Positions 53,208-63,000 are shown, numbered from the stretch's first letter. The stretch is 64,000 nucleotides of DNA from a bacterium (GCA_008933615.1 WBUR01000016.1:1-64000), one strand, 5' to 3'. Numbers and translations are program-made. The notes: generated by a model from the sequence alone, not told the origin.

Positions 53208-54242
53208 ATGGCCAAGGAAAAAGCGAAAAACGGAAAAATCAGAATCGGTGTTATTGGTTGCGGCGCCATAACGCAGATCATTCACTTTCCTATTCTGTCC
53301 AAAATGGAAGACGTCGAGATTGTGGCAATTGCCGATACGGATAAAACCAAAGTTCAGGCGCTTGGAGAAAAATACCATATAGAAAACAACTTTACCGATC
53401 ATACCAAGCTGCTGGAACTGGATGATATTGACGCGGTACATATTTGCACGCCGAATAGTATGCATGCGGAGATGACGATCGATGCATTAGCTGCCGGAAA
53501 GCACGTGATGGTTGAAAAGCCGATTGCACGTACGTACGAAGAAGCAAAAAGTATGGCAGATGAGGCTCGAAAACGTAAAATGAAATTAATGGTAGGGATG
53601 AATCACCGATTCAGGCCGGATGCGATGATCTTGAAGAACTTTGTAAAAGGCAAAGAACTGGGAAAGATTTTTTATACGAAAGCAGGCTGGCTGCGCCGGC
53701 GCGGCAGTTGGAATGAAACCGAATGGGCGAAGAAAAAACAAATGGCCGGCGGCGGAGTTTTTATGGATCTCGGAATCCCCATGCTGGACCTGTCGTTATG
53801 GCTTATGGACAATCCAAAAGTGAAAAGCGTATACAGCGCAATGTACAATCATTATCAAAAAGAAGGCATTGAGGATTCGGCAACTGTTTTGATTCGCTTT
53901 GAAAATGACGCGATTCTGAGTCTTGAAGTGAGTTGGACGCTCTTGATGGAAAATGATTTTATGTACACCAATTTATTCGGAACGTTAGGCGGGGCTTTGC
54001 TCAATCCGCTTCGGATTCACAAAGAAATGCACGGCAATTTAGTCAATGTGACGCCGACGAAGATGGAGCGGCCTGAAAATAATTATAAAAAATCTTATGA
54101 ATATGAAATAAAACATTTTGTCGAATGCGTCAAGCACGACCGGCCAGTTTTATCCAGCGCGGATGAAGCGGCAGAAGTCATGCGGATTTCCGAGGCCATT
54201 TACCAGTCGGCCAGAGAGAAAAAAGAGATTGTAATGAAATAA
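53208..54242 (+). CDS. Gfo/Idh/MocA family NAD(P)-dependent oxidoreductase
   Basis: 344 aa. N-terminal Rossmann fold RIGVIGCGAITQIIHFPILS, then AIADTDKTK and the family EKP motif in GKHVMVEKPIARTYEEA (about 98-114), followed by the C-terminal alpha/beta domain with GGGVFMDLGIPMLDLSLWL. GGAGG ribosome site. Acts on sugars, inositols or related polyols; inositol is plausible because an inositol-3-phosphate synthase is in the window, but that gene is 9 kb away. Substrate unknown. Confidence 0.88.
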   Translation: MAKEKAKNGKIRIGVIGCGAITQIIHFPILSKMEDVEIVAIADTDKTKVQALGEKYHIENNFTDHTKLLELDDIDAVHICTPNSMHAEMTIDALAAGKHVMVEKPIARTYEEAKSMADEARKRKMKLMVGMNHRFRPDAMILKNFVKGKELGKIFYTKAGWLRRRGSWNETEWAKKKQMAGGGVFMDLGIPMLDLSLWLMDNPKVKSVYSAMYNHYQKEGIEDSATVLIRFENDAILSLEVSWTLLMENDFMYTNLFGTLGGALLNPLRIHKEMHGNLVNVTPTKMERPENNYKKSYEYEIKHFVECVKHDRPVLSSADEAAEVMRISEAIYQSAREKKEIVMK

Positions 54243-54283
54243 AATTTAATAGACTGAAGCTCTCATAAGCGAAAGCTTCAGGA

Positions 54284-55570
54284 TTAATTCTGTCGGACGA
54301 TCTTTACTTGCTGAATTTGTTTTGGCGACTTTTTGGTTATTTTGAACAAGATATTGCCGTGCCGTATTTCCTCGGATAAACTTGGAATGTGGCCGGCTTT
54401 TTCATTTAAAAAACCTGCCAGTGTTTCATAATCCCTGTCGGCAGGAAGATCCGAATGAAATTGTTCGTTGAAGGCGTCTATGCGCATTTTTGCATCTACG
54501 GTGAAACTTCCATCCGCGTGAGCTTCGAACTCTTTCTTTTCATCGTCGTATTCATCTTGAATTTGCCCCACAATTTTCTCTAGAATATTTTCAAGAGTGA
54601 TGAGCCCGCTCGTCCCGCCAAATTCATCAATCACTATACCAATGTGAATCTTTTGCTGCTGAAAATCGTGCATCAGCCGGCTAATACTCGTTGTTTCCGG
54701 TGCAAAATAGACAGACCGTAAAATCTTTGTAAGATCGTGTTCGCTTGACCTGTCGATTTTAAAAAGGTCTTTGACATATAAAATGCCGATCAACGTGTCA
54801 ACAGTTTCACGGAAAACGGGAATACGCGTAAACCCGCTGTCTACTGCCATCTTGAAGTTCTCATCAAAACTGCGATCTATATCCAGAGCAAACATCTGCG
54901 TGCGGGGCACCATGATTTCCTTGACGGTAGTCTCAGTAAAATCAAAAATATTCTCAATAAGTTTAAACTCCGTTGCATCAATTACGCCGCTTTTGCGTCC
55001 ATCAGCAATTAGTAAACGAATTTCCGCTTCGGAGTGGCTGAGTTCGTGCTCTCCAACAGGCCGGATCCCAATGACCCGCAACATTAAATTGGCGCTGCCA
55101 TTTAAGAAAAAAATAAACGGTTTAAAGATAATATAGAAAACGCGTAACGGATATGAGACCCAAAGAGTTGTATTCTTCGGGTACTGAATTGCCGCAGACT
55201 TGGGTGCGAGTTCTCCCAGAGTGATGTGTAAAAATGTTATAATCGAAAACCCGATTATAAATGAGACGGCGTGAATGATCTGCGGATTCACAATCCCAAA
55301 AAAATCGATCAATGGCGCAATCATACGTGAGACAGCCGGTTCACCGAACCATCCAAGGCCGATGCTGGCGATGGTAATACCAAGCTGTGTTGCCGATAAA
55401 TACGCGTCGAGATGGGAAATCACCTCTTTTGCAATTTTAGCTCTGGCGTTCTTTTCATGCAGCAGCGTTTCTATCTGCGTCGACCGGACTTTTACAATTG
55501 CAAATTCTGCGGCTACAAAAAAACCGTTAGCCAGAACGAGAAAAAAAATGGCAAATATCTCAAAAACCAC
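54284..55570 (-). CDS. CNNM/CorC-type transporter-associated protein (HlyC/CorC, CBS)
   Basis: 428 aa. Three to four membrane helices in the DUF21/CNNM domain (residues 1-180), an acidic helix (GEHELSHSEAEIRLLI), two CBS domains (about 205-325, EIMVPRTQMFALD...TLIGILYVKDLF), then the CorC_HlyC C-terminal domain (FTVDAKMRIDAFNEQF; YETLAGFLNEKAGHIP). Linked to magnesium or cobalt efflux in related bacteria. AAGGAG ribosome site. A short GC-rich inverted repeat lies between it and the convergent oxidoreductase gene. Confidence 0.88.
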   Translation of the reverse strand: MVFEIFAIFFLVLANGFFVAAEFAIVKVRSTQIETLLHEKNARAKIAKEVISHLDAYLSATQLGITIASIGLGWFGEPAVSRMIAPLIDFFGIVNPQIIHAVSFIIGFSIITFLHITLGELAPKSAAIQYPKNTTLWVSYPLRVFYIIFKPFIFFLNGSANLMLRVIGIRPVGEHELSHSEAEIRLLIADGRKSGVIDATEFKLIENIFDFTETTVKEIMVPRTQMFALDIDRSFDENFKMAVDSGFTRIPVFRETVDTLIGILYVKDLFKIDRSSEHDLTKILRSVYFAPETTSISRLMHDFQQQKIHIGIVIDEFGGTSGLITLENILEKIVGQIQDEYDDEKKEFEAHADGSFTVDAKMRIDAFNEQFHSDLPADRDYETLAGFLNEKAGHIPSLSEEIRHGNILFKITKKSPKQIQQVKIVRQN

Positions 55571-55587
55571 ATGACTCCTTGTATTAA

Positions 55588-55627
55588 TAAAAAAGAAAAG
55601 GTAATCCCGCAGTTGAGCGGAATTACC
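55588..55627 (-). terminator. Rho-independent terminator of the aldehyde dehydrogenase gene
   Basis: GGTAATTCCGC on the minus strand (55617-55627) pairs with GCGGGATTACC (55600-55610), one mismatch; a T-rich run follows on the minus strand (55588-55599). Confidence 0.75.
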
Positions 55628-55656
55628 TATTAAATATGTAGATGCGGCAGACGATA

Positions 55657-57216
55657 CTATTTTCTACTCTTGATAAATTCATCCACGATTCTATCGATAT
55701 CTGTTTCTTTTAATGCTGATGAGCCATAGGTGCGTTCCCCTGAGCCCGACGGAATAGGCGTTTCCGATTTTTGTTTTTTGGGACGTGAGTCGAAGGCCGG
55801 CTGTTCGTATTTTGAGTCCGTACCTGAAGGTACGATTGGTGAAGGGGTTGTTTGGTGCACCAATGTCGATCTGAACGGACGAATTTCAAACGCCAATCTC
55901 TTGACATTGATCAGGTGCGTAGGCATGATGTTGTCCGTAGTGATTGAACCTCCGAGAGTTCCGGGCCCCAGTGTCATAGAAGGCGCAAGCCCCGTCGTAT
56001 ATCCGACTGCTCCCAGTGTCGAGACCGTATTTACACAAATGCGAAAGGCCGGTTTTTCAAGGCCAAAACGCATGATCACATCATGATCGTTGGAGTGAAT
56101 GGACATCGTGTGCCCAATACCGCCGAAGTTCAGGATTTTGACTGCGAGATCGCATCCGGCTTCCCAACCGTCCACATAAAATAAGGACAAGACCGGGGAC
56201 AGTTTTTCTGCCGACAAGGGTTCCTGTTTACCTACTTCTTTGCATGGCGCAACAAGTATCGTTGTATTTGCAGGAACTGAAAACCCGGCTTTCTCGGCGA
56301 TGACGGACGCCGGCATGCCGATAATTTCCGTATTGAGTCTTCCGCGGCCAAACATGAGTTTTTCAAGTTTAGTTTTTTCGTCATCCGAACAGAGGTGCGC
56401 GCGATTGTTTTTTAATTCCGCCAATGCCTGTTCTTTCAGGGAGATATCCACGATCATGGAATTTTCGGACGAGCAAAGAAGGCCGTAATCAAAACATTTA
56501 CCGGCAACGATATCCGCAACGGCTTTCTTGACGTTCGCCGTTTTTTCAATAAATGCCGGCGCGTTGCCGGATCCAACACCGTAAGCCGGTTTTCCGGAGC
56601 TGTATGCTGCATGAACAATTCCATGGCCGCCCGTGGCAAGTATCACGGCAATTTCGGGACAATGCATCAGCGCCTGTGTTCCCTCGATCGTCGGCGTTTG
56701 TATACAGCCGATCAGTCCTTTAGGAGCGCCGTGCATTTCCGCGGCTTTTCTTAGTATTTCAGAGGCCTCGAACGTGCATTTCGCTGCACGCGGGTGAGGC
56801 GCGACAGCAACGCCGTTACCTGCTTTGAGCGAGATCAGTATTTTATACATCACAGTTGACGTCGGGTTGGTAGTCGGGATAATGGCGGCAACGACACCCA
56901 TCGGCCAGCCGATTTCATAAATCTTTTTCTTTTCGTCATGACGGATAACGCCGACGGTTTTCATATCCTTGATATAGTCGTATACATCCCTGGTGCCAAA
57001 CTGATTCTTGACAATCTTGTCTTCATAACGGCCCATCCGTGTTTCTTCATAAGCTAATTTTGCCAGACGCTCGGCGGCTTCAAAACCTGCATCCGCCATG
57101 GCTTTGACAATCGCGTCAACCTGATTTTGTGAGAACTTTGCAAATTCTTTTTGAGCGGCGGCGGCTAAACGCGCCACGTCGCGCGCTTCCTGCATTGAAA
57201 TAAGATCTTTGTCCAT
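55657..57216 (-). CDS. CoA-acylating aldehyde dehydrogenase with C-terminal encapsulation-like tail
   Basis: 519 aa from ATG 57216 (the frame opens at 57252). EutE/PduP/MhpF-like enzyme: IPTTNPTSTVMYKILISLK, GSGNAPAFIEKTANVKKAV, and the catalytic cysteine in FDYGLLCSSENS (C248). It would convert an aldehyde plus CoA and NAD+ to acyl-CoA. After the domain end (about residue 450) lies a Pro/Ser/Gly-rich linker and an amphipathic helix (LKETDIDRIVDEFIKSR, 502-518). Such tails target enzymes to bacterial microcompartments; no shell gene is in the window. Confidence 0.85.
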   Translation of the reverse strand: MDKDLISMQEARDVARLAAAAQKEFAKFSQNQVDAIVKAMADAGFEAAERLAKLAYEETRMGRYEDKIVKNQFGTRDVYDYIKDMKTVGVIRHDEKKKIYEIGWPMGVVAAIIPTTNPTSTVMYKILISLKAGNGVAVAPHPRAAKCTFEASEILRKAAEMHGAPKGLIGCIQTPTIEGTQALMHCPEIAVILATGGHGIVHAAYSSGKPAYGVGSGNAPAFIEKTANVKKAVADIVAGKCFDYGLLCSSENSMIVDISLKEQALAELKNNRAHLCSDDEKTKLEKLMFGRGRLNTEIIGMPASVIAEKAGFSVPANTTILVAPCKEVGKQEPLSAEKLSPVLSLFYVDGWEAGCDLAVKILNFGGIGHTMSIHSNDHDVIMRFGLEKPAFRICVNTVSTLGAVGYTTGLAPSMTLGPGTLGGSITTDNIMPTHLINVKRLAFEIRPFRSTLVHQTTPSPIVPSGTDSKYEQPAFDSRPKKQKSETPIPSGSGERTYGSSALKETDIDRIVDEFIKSRK

Positions 57217-57354
57217 AAAGTATGTCGTTCGAATTGTTTCGAAAGAAATCAATTAAAAAAATATAGAGATTATAGAAACGACTTTCAAGGAATATGTACC
57301 AAAAATGATGAACAGTCTCTAGTTAAACATGAGGACTCCCATTAGCAACCGTAA

Positions 57355-57385
57355 AAAACAAAAAAGTCCAATCCGCTTCCGGACT
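57355..57385 (-). terminator. Possible terminator
   Basis: Minus-strand AGTCC (57381-57385) can pair with GGACT (57365-57369); T-rich run follows on that strand. Short stem, so low confidence. It lies downstream of the 51-aa gene. Confidence 0.4.
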
Positions 57386-57414
57386 GAACTTTCATTGCTT
57401 TCAAAAGGAATCTA

Positions 57415-57570
57415 TTATTTCAGAGCGGCATCAATTTGCGCGGCCGTGCAAAAGCCTTTGGCTACCAAAACTTCGCCGATTTTTTTACCGCTGGCCGCCT
57501 GATCCTTCAAAGCTTCATCAAGCTGCGCCTGTGTAATTACGCCCTGACTGACTAATTTGTCACCTAACAT
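57415..57570 (-). CDS. 51-residue MshEN/GspE N-terminal-like protein
   Basis: Short gene (51 aa). ATG at 57570 (CAT 57568-57570), stop TAA at 57415-57417. The sequence MLGDKLVSQGVITQAQLDEA... GKKIGEVLVAKGFCTAAQIDAALK resembles the repeat unit of the MshEN/type II secretion ATPase N-terminal domain (LG.LLV..G.I...QL..AL..Q...G..LGE.LV..G), which in other proteins binds c-di-GMP. GAAAGGGA about 8 nt upstream is a strong ribosome site. Here it is a stand-alone unit between aldehyde dehydrogenase and the FadB/FadJ-like gene. Confidence 0.75.
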   Translation of the reverse strand: MLGDKLVSQGVITQAQLDEALKDQAASGKKIGEVLVAKGFCTAAQIDAALK

Positions 57571-57662
57571 GTTATTGTCCCTTTCTTGGTTTAATTATGT
57601 GAATAACCGTTAATTCATAAGGTCGTGAAGACGCTGTAAAAAAATACGCAGCCCTTTATTGT

Positions 57663-59798
57663 TTAGTTATAGAACTTTTTGCCTGATTTTTTCATTTCAA
57701 GAAGGAAATCACACGGTTTGAATCTGGCGCCGAATTTCTGTGTATAGGTTTCCAGAACATTAACTATCTTTTCAATTCCTTCCGAATCGGCATATCTCAT
57801 CAGACCGCCGCGGAATGGAGGAAATCCCGTCCCGAAAATCATTCCGATTTCAATATCATCTACCGAATTGACAATACCTTCAGCAAGACACATGGCGGCT
57901 TCGTTGATCATCGGATAGGTCATGCGTTGTACCATTTCTTCTTTGCTGACGGAACCGTCGCCTTTAACATCAATGAGTGAATATACTTTTTCGTCAACCA
58001 CGGCGCGTTTGTCGCCATGCACATAAAAACCTAATCCTCCCTTTTTCCCGAGCCGTTTGTCGGCATTTAGTTTTTCAAGCGCATGGGAACCTTGTACACG
58101 CGCACCGAATGCGTTTTCGAATATTTTTCCGACTTTATAGGCAACGTCTATTCCTACTTCGTCGATCAGCAACGCCGGTCCCATGGGCATGCCGAAATCC
58201 GTCATTACTTTGTCCATAGTTTCAATTTTGACGCCTTCTTCGAGTAAGAAGCCGGCTTCATTCAGATACGGCATTAAAAGGCGGTTAACTAGAAATCCGG
58301 CTCCGTCATTTACGACAATAGGTGTTTTGCCTAATCTTTTTGAAAACGAATAAATGGCAGCAACCGCTGTGTCGGATGTTTTCTTGCCGCGGATAATTTC
58401 TACCAGCGGCATACGGTGAACGGGATTGAAAAAATGCATGCCAATGAAATTTTCAGGCTTCTTGTAAGCCGTGGCCATTTCTGTTATCGATAAGGACGAC
58501 GTATTGGATGCTACGATACATTCGTCATTAACATGCTTCGATAATTCGGCGATCACCTGTTTCTTAATATCCATATTTTCCACGATCGCTTCTACAATAA
58601 GTTCAGATCTTCCGAATCCCTGATAATCCAAAGTGCCTGTGATGTAGGCCATTTTCCGTTTCAGTTCCATTTTTGTGAGACGTCGGCGTTTCAGTTTTCG
58701 TTCGTATAACTTTCTTGATGCATCCAAGCCCAAGCCGATCGCTTGATGATTGATGTCCTTCAGGCGCACTTCAACATTATTATCCGAAAATAAATAGGCA
58801 ATACCGCCGCCCATGACGCCTGCGCCCAAAACGCCGGAGTAACGTATCTGCGGCGCAGTAATCTTTTTATCGGTGACGCCCGTGTTCTTTTTGATATCTT
58901 CTGTTAACCGGAAAATACGGATGAGGTTTTTCGAAATCGGGGTAACGATCATTTCACCCAGGTATTTTGCTTCGATCTTCAAACCGTCTTCGAGGGATTT
59001 AGAAAAACCTTCCTTAACGGATTGTAAGGCGCGCAGCGGCGCCGGGTAATGTCCTTTGGTTTCTTTCAACACACTTTTTTTAGCCTGACTGAATATCACG
59101 CCTTTTCCGACGGTTTCCAGGAGAAAATTAACAACGCCTTTGACTTTTCTTCGTTCGGTATATTTCTTCGACTTGCCGTTGAGAAGTTCCGTGACAAATT
59201 CTAGCGCGTATTTTTCGTAAAAGTTTGCAGGTATGACTTTATCGACCAGGCAGGTCTTGTAGGCACGTATGGCGTCCAATGTTTTGCCTGACAGAATAAG
59301 CGGCAACGATCGCTGCAAACCGATCAGGCGCGGCAAGCGTTGGGTTCCTCCAAAACCGGGTATGATGCCGAGCATAACTTCCGGCAAGCCGATTTTCGTT
59401 TTTGGGCTGTCCGTGGCAAGCCGGTAATGACAGGCAAGCGAGAGTTCCGTTCCGCCTCCCATACAAGCGCCGTTGATGACACAGACGACAGGAAAGGGAA
59501 GCTTTTCCAGTTTGCTGAAAATCGCTTGACCGGCTGCTGCGCCTTGCTCGCCTACTTTTGCATCCGTAATGTTCTTGATCTCATCGATGTCTGCTCCAAC
59601 AATAAAAATACCGTCTTTGGCGCTGGAAATAATACATGCCTTAATAGTTAAAGCATTGTTATTCATCCAATCGGTCGCGCGATTCAGTGACTCCATGACG
59701 GGCGTGGAGAGTTTATTAAATTTTTCATTCGGGAAATCAAAAACCAGATAAGCAATCTGGTCTCTGACGCTGAGCGTGAGTCCAAAATATGTTTCCAT
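57663..59798 (-). CDS. Fused enoyl-CoA hydratase/3-hydroxyacyl-CoA dehydrogenase (FadB/FadJ-like)
   Basis: 711 aa from ATG 59798 (AGG ribosome site; the frame opens at TTG 59834). N-terminal crotonase (1-300): INGACMGGGTELSLACHYRL, GLPEVMLGIIPGFGGTQRLPRL. Central HCDH NAD-binding: GVLGAGVMGGGIAYLFSDNN, SNTSSLSITEM, FFNPVHRMPLVEI. C-terminal HCDH (about 490-705): GFLVNRLLMPYLNEA, GMIFGTGFPPFRGG. Two steps of beta-oxidation. No thiolase is in the window; the crotonase at 25443 may supplement it. Confidence 0.92.
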   Translation of the reverse strand: METYFGLTLSVRDQIAYLVFDFPNEKFNKLSTPVMESLNRATDWMNNNALTIKACIISSAKDGIFIVGADIDEIKNITDAKVGEQGAAAGQAIFSKLEKLPFPVVCVINGACMGGGTELSLACHYRLATDSPKTKIGLPEVMLGIIPGFGGTQRLPRLIGLQRSLPLILSGKTLDAIRAYKTCLVDKVIPANFYEKYALEFVTELLNGKSKKYTERRKVKGVVNFLLETVGKGVIFSQAKKSVLKETKGHYPAPLRALQSVKEGFSKSLEDGLKIEAKYLGEMIVTPISKNLIRIFRLTEDIKKNTGVTDKKITAPQIRYSGVLGAGVMGGGIAYLFSDNNVEVRLKDINHQAIGLGLDASRKLYERKLKRRRLTKMELKRKMAYITGTLDYQGFGRSELIVEAIVENMDIKKQVIAELSKHVNDECIVASNTSSLSITEMATAYKKPENFIGMHFFNPVHRMPLVEIIRGKKTSDTAVAAIYSFSKRLGKTPIVVNDGAGFLVNRLLMPYLNEAGFLLEEGVKIETMDKVMTDFGMPMGPALLIDEVGIDVAYKVGKIFENAFGARVQGSHALEKLNADKRLGKKGGLGFYVHGDKRAVVDEKVYSLIDVKGDGSVSKEEMVQRMTYPMINEAAMCLAEGIVNSVDDIEIGMIFGTGFPPFRGGLMRYADSEGIEKIVNVLETYTQKFGARFKPCDFLLEMKKSGKKFYN

Positions 59799-59932
59799 AG
59801 GAACCTGTTTGATTTTTGTGAAATTAAATGCCAAAAATCAAAACTTAAAATGATAAATAAAAAATCACAAATGGTTTTGCTCATCATCATCGATTTTTTT
59901 ATCATTTTTCACTTTTTTGATTTTTGATTTAG

Positions 59933-60919
59933 TTAAGGCACTTCTATCTTATTAATGATTTGAGTCACGACTTCTTCGCTTGTTAGTTCCTCCGCCTCGG
60001 CCTCATACGTGAGAATAACCCTATGCCGAAAAACATCCATCGCGATGGCGCGAACATCCTCCGGAATAACATATCCACGACGTTTGATGAACGCGTAGGC
60101 TTTGGATGCAAGGATCAGATTGATCGAGGCACGCGGCGAGGCGCCGAATGAGATCAGGGGTTTAAGATCCGGTAATCCGTATTTTTCCGGCTGACGCGTC
60201 GCAAAAACCAAATCGACAATATAGTTTTCAATTTTTTCATCCAGATAAATGTCATTAACCGTTTTACGGGCCTGCAGGATCTGCTGAGGATTGATCACGG
60301 CGTTAACGCCCGTCGTACCTGTTGTTTTTGCCATACGCCGGATGATCTCGAGTTCTTCTTCACGTGAAGGATAACCGATCTTGAGCTTTAACATGAAGCG
60401 ATCCACCTGCGCTTCCGGCAAAGGATAGGTTCCTTCCTGTTCAATCGGATTCTGCGTGGCAAGAACAAGAAACGGTTCATCTAACTTATGCGTCGTATCG
60501 CTGATAGTAACTTGTCTTTCCTGCATCGCTTCGAGCAGAGCGCTTTGTACTTTGGCCGGAGAACGGTTGATTTCATCGGCCAGAATCAGATTGGAAAAAA
60601 TAGGCCCTTTTCGCGTGAAAAAATTGCCTTCTTTTTGATTATAAATTAATGTGCCGAGAAGATCCGCAGGCAAGAGGTCAGGCGTAAATTGGATACGCTG
60701 AAATTTTGTTTGTACGGTTTCCGCCAGCGTTTTGATTGCCAACGTCTTGGCTAATCCGGGTACGCCTTCCAGCAATACATGTCCGTTAGAAAATAGTGCG
60801 ACCATCAACCGTTCGACCATATACTTTTGACCGACAATGACTCGTCCGATTTCCTTGATGATCCCGTCAATAAAAGCACTTTCGAGGTGAATACGTTCAT
60901 TGAGTTCACGAATGTCCAT
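59933..60919 (-). CDS. MoxR-family AAA+ ATPase
   Basis: 328 aa. Walker [17 protein letters not shown], Walker [27 protein letters not shown], sensor [21 protein letters not shown], plus the conserved C-terminal lid [21 protein letters not shown]. MoxR ATPases act as chaperones for metal or redox centres. They usually precede DUF58 and VWA genes, and none is adjacent here. Its ribosome site GGAG sits inside the 3' end of the SpoIIE gene, 3 bp away, so the two are coupled. Confidence 0.92.
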   Translation of the reverse strand: MDIRELNERIHLESAFIDGIIKEIGRVIVGQKYMVERLMVALFSNGHVLLEGVPGLAKTLAIKTLAETVQTKFQRIQFTPDLLPADLLGTLIYNQKEGNFFTRKGPIFSNLILADEINRSPAKVQSALLEAMQERQVTISDTTHKLDEPFLVLATQNPIEQEGTYPLPEAQVDRFMLKLKIGYPSREEELEIIRRMAKTTGTTGVNAVINPQQILQARKTVNDIYLDEKIENYIVDLVFATRQPEKYGLPDLKPLISFGASPRASINLILASKAYAFIKRRGYVIPEDVRAIAMDVFRHRVILTYEAEAEELTSEEVVTQIINKIEVP

Positions 60920-60922
60920 AAT

Positions 60923-62890
60923 CTAACTCCATGGGGTTTGCTGTTCAACTTTAATCACGACGAGCGTGATGTCATCTTGCTGATCTGTATCCGGCGCAAA
61001 ATTCCGAACATGTTCGATGATATGATTTTGAATTTCTTTTGCGGATAGATGCGCATGTTCCGAAATGATTTTCTTCAAGCGGTCGTCGCCGAATAATTCG
61101 TCGCGGTCGTTAAATACTTCCGTGACTCCATCGGTGTAAAGTACAATAATATCGCCGTGGTCGATCAGTTTTGTCATCTGCCGGTATTCCTGATCTGGCA
61201 GAAAACCCAGCACAACTCCTCCTTCGCGAAGACTTATCCAATCGCCGGATTTTTTCAAGATCATCGGAGGGTTATGTCCGGCATTGGTGTAATACATAAC
61301 CAGGCGTTCAAAATCAAGAGTGCAATAAAAAAAAGTTGCGAACCGGCCTTCCGCCGTATTGATACACAAAATATTATTAAGCGAGGAAACCATTTCTGCG
61401 GTGGTTTTGTATTCAAAAACTTTTCCCCTAAAACTCGTGTATAAAACCGACATCATGATTGCGCCGGGAACGCCTTTCCCGGAAACGTCGCCGATGCAGA
61501 TACCAACTTGAGAATCATTTAGTTTCAGTATGTCATAAAAGTCGCCGCCGACGGCTTGACAGGGAATACTTTTGCCTGCTATGTCCAGATTTTCAATATG
61601 TGGAAATTCATGCGGAAGGATCGCTTGCTGAATTTTTCCGGCGATTTCCATTTCCTTATGCAGTTCCTCGCTTTTGATGGCGGCTTCGTTAAGCTGGGCA
61701 TTCTTGATAGCGATGCCCGCTTCGCTTGCAAGGGCAACCAGGATGTCCAGAAATCCTTCATGGTAGGTGCCTAACGTATCGCTCTCCAGGTTGAGAACGC
61801 CAATGACACGATCGCCGTGGCTGATCGGAATCGTAATTTCCGACTGTGTATCGTCACGTACCGCTACATAATGTTCGTCAAAACTCACGTCTTTCACAAT
61901 AACCGGCTTGGCAATTTTGGCAACATGACCGATCAGGCCTTGTCCCACATTCATTTTAATATCTTCAAGCACCTGTTCGTCATAACCTCGAATGACGGCG
62001 CTCTCAATTTCCTGATTGTCTTCATTCACGAGAAATATCCCGGCAGCATCGTATGGCACGATCGTTTTGATCGAATCGAGGATCATGTCGAGTAATTTTT
62101 CAAGGTGAATGGTGGAGTTGAACGTCTTTGCAATACTCAGAACCAGTTCTTTTTCGGTAGCGCTTTTTTTCAGCTGCGCATACAATCTGGCATTCTCGAG
62201 CGTATGGCCTACGCGCTGCAACGAAGTCCACAGAATTTTTTTATCTTCGCCGGTCAATTCGTAACGGGAACTCGTTTCTTTGCTCAGCGCAATGATTCCC
62301 GTCAATCCTTCTTTTTTCAGCATCGGAACGATATACCGATGTCCTTCGTATTTCAGTACGTCCAGTTTAAACTCCGGCTCCGTTCCGTTTTGAAAAGCAA
62401 GAAGGTCATCAACATCAAAAACTTTGCGTACACCCATCATTTTAATGTCGTATAGAAGATCCGTTCTTATTTTTTTTGAGATCAATCCGTCGCCGCCGGT
62501 TGAACTGATGAGTGAAAACATTTCAGGTCCGCGAAAATATAACGACACCTGCTGAACATTGAGGATTTTTCTTAATTTATCGGTGACTTTATCCGCTAAT
62601 TCTTTATAGGAAGAGTTAGCCGATAAGGCGGAATCGAGACTCCGGATGCGTTCCTGACGGACGTAGTAATAGTTGTAAAGTATTTTCTTAATATACAGTT
62701 CGATCAATTTACGAAGCGGTTCATAAATGATCACTATAAGCGCGGCTTCGACGGTGTAGGCGGAGAAATCGTTGACGCGGGGAAAAAAACTATTAAACAC
62801 ATGCTCGCTTACCAGAAAAATAATAATAAAAATAAAAGCAAGGAGCGTATAGAGTATAAGGTTATTGAATTGTCGGAAAAACTTGAGCAT
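60923..62890 (-). CDS. Membrane double-GAF SpoIIE serine phosphatase
   Basis: 655 aa. Two N-terminal membrane helices (about 10-30 and 43-60), two GAF domains (about 92-235 and 248-405), a linker (AIKSEELHKEMEIAGKIQQAIL), and the SpoIIE domain with DIAGKSIPCQAVGGDFYDI, IGDVSGKGVPGAIMM, LYTDGVTEVFND and QQDDITLVVIKV. Unlike 46855-49119 it is not next to STAS or kinase genes. It precedes a MoxR ATPase by 3 bp. The link to a partner-switching target is uncertain. Confidence 0.88.
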   Translation of the reverse strand: MLKFFRQFNNLILYTLLAFIFIIIFLVSEHVFNSFFPRVNDFSAYTVEAALIVIIYEPLRKLIELYIKKILYNYYYVRQERIRSLDSALSANSSYKELADKVTDKLRKILNVQQVSLYFRGPEMFSLISSTGGDGLISKKIRTDLLYDIKMMGVRKVFDVDDLLAFQNGTEPEFKLDVLKYEGHRYIVPMLKKEGLTGIIALSKETSSRYELTGEDKKILWTSLQRVGHTLENARLYAQLKKSATEKELVLSIAKTFNSTIHLEKLLDMILDSIKTIVPYDAAGIFLVNEDNQEIESAVIRGYDEQVLEDIKMNVGQGLIGHVAKIAKPVIVKDVSFDEHYVAVRDDTQSEITIPISHGDRVIGVLNLESDTLGTYHEGFLDILVALASEAGIAIKNAQLNEAAIKSEELHKEMEIAGKIQQAILPHEFPHIENLDIAGKSIPCQAVGGDFYDILKLNDSQVGICIGDVSGKGVPGAIMMSVLYTSFRGKVFEYKTTAEMVSSLNNILCINTAEGRFATFFYCTLDFERLVMYYTNAGHNPPMILKKSGDWISLREGGVVLGFLPDQEYRQMTKLIDHGDIIVLYTDGVTEVFNDRDELFGDDRLKKIISEHAHLSAKEIQNHIIEHVRNFAPDTDQQDDITLVVIKVEQQTPWS

Positions 62891-62970
62891 GAGCGTGTTG
62901 GGAAAAATGTGTCTGATAAAAACGGTTTAATATAACCGCCGTGACGCTAAAATTCAAGCACAGATGTAAA

Positions 62971-63000
62971 TGAAAAGTCTCCGTATTTAGCGGAGACTTT
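62971..63000 (-). terminator. Rho-independent terminator of the inositol-3-phosphate synthase gene
   Basis: AAAGTCTCCG (62974-62983) pairs perfectly with CGGAGACTTT (62991-63000) around a 7-nt loop; on the minus strand it is followed by a short T tract. Confidence 0.75.

Noticed and set aside
54254-54281. Short inverted repeat CTGAAGCT/AGCTTCAG between convergent genes
   Set aside because: Stem is 8 bp without a T tract on either strand; possible but not supported as a terminator.
57950-57995. EF-hand-like loop (DVKGDGSVSKEE) in the FadB/FadJ-like protein
   Set aside because: Position 3 is Lys and the stretch aligns with a normal loop of FadB-type enzymes; most likely coincidence.
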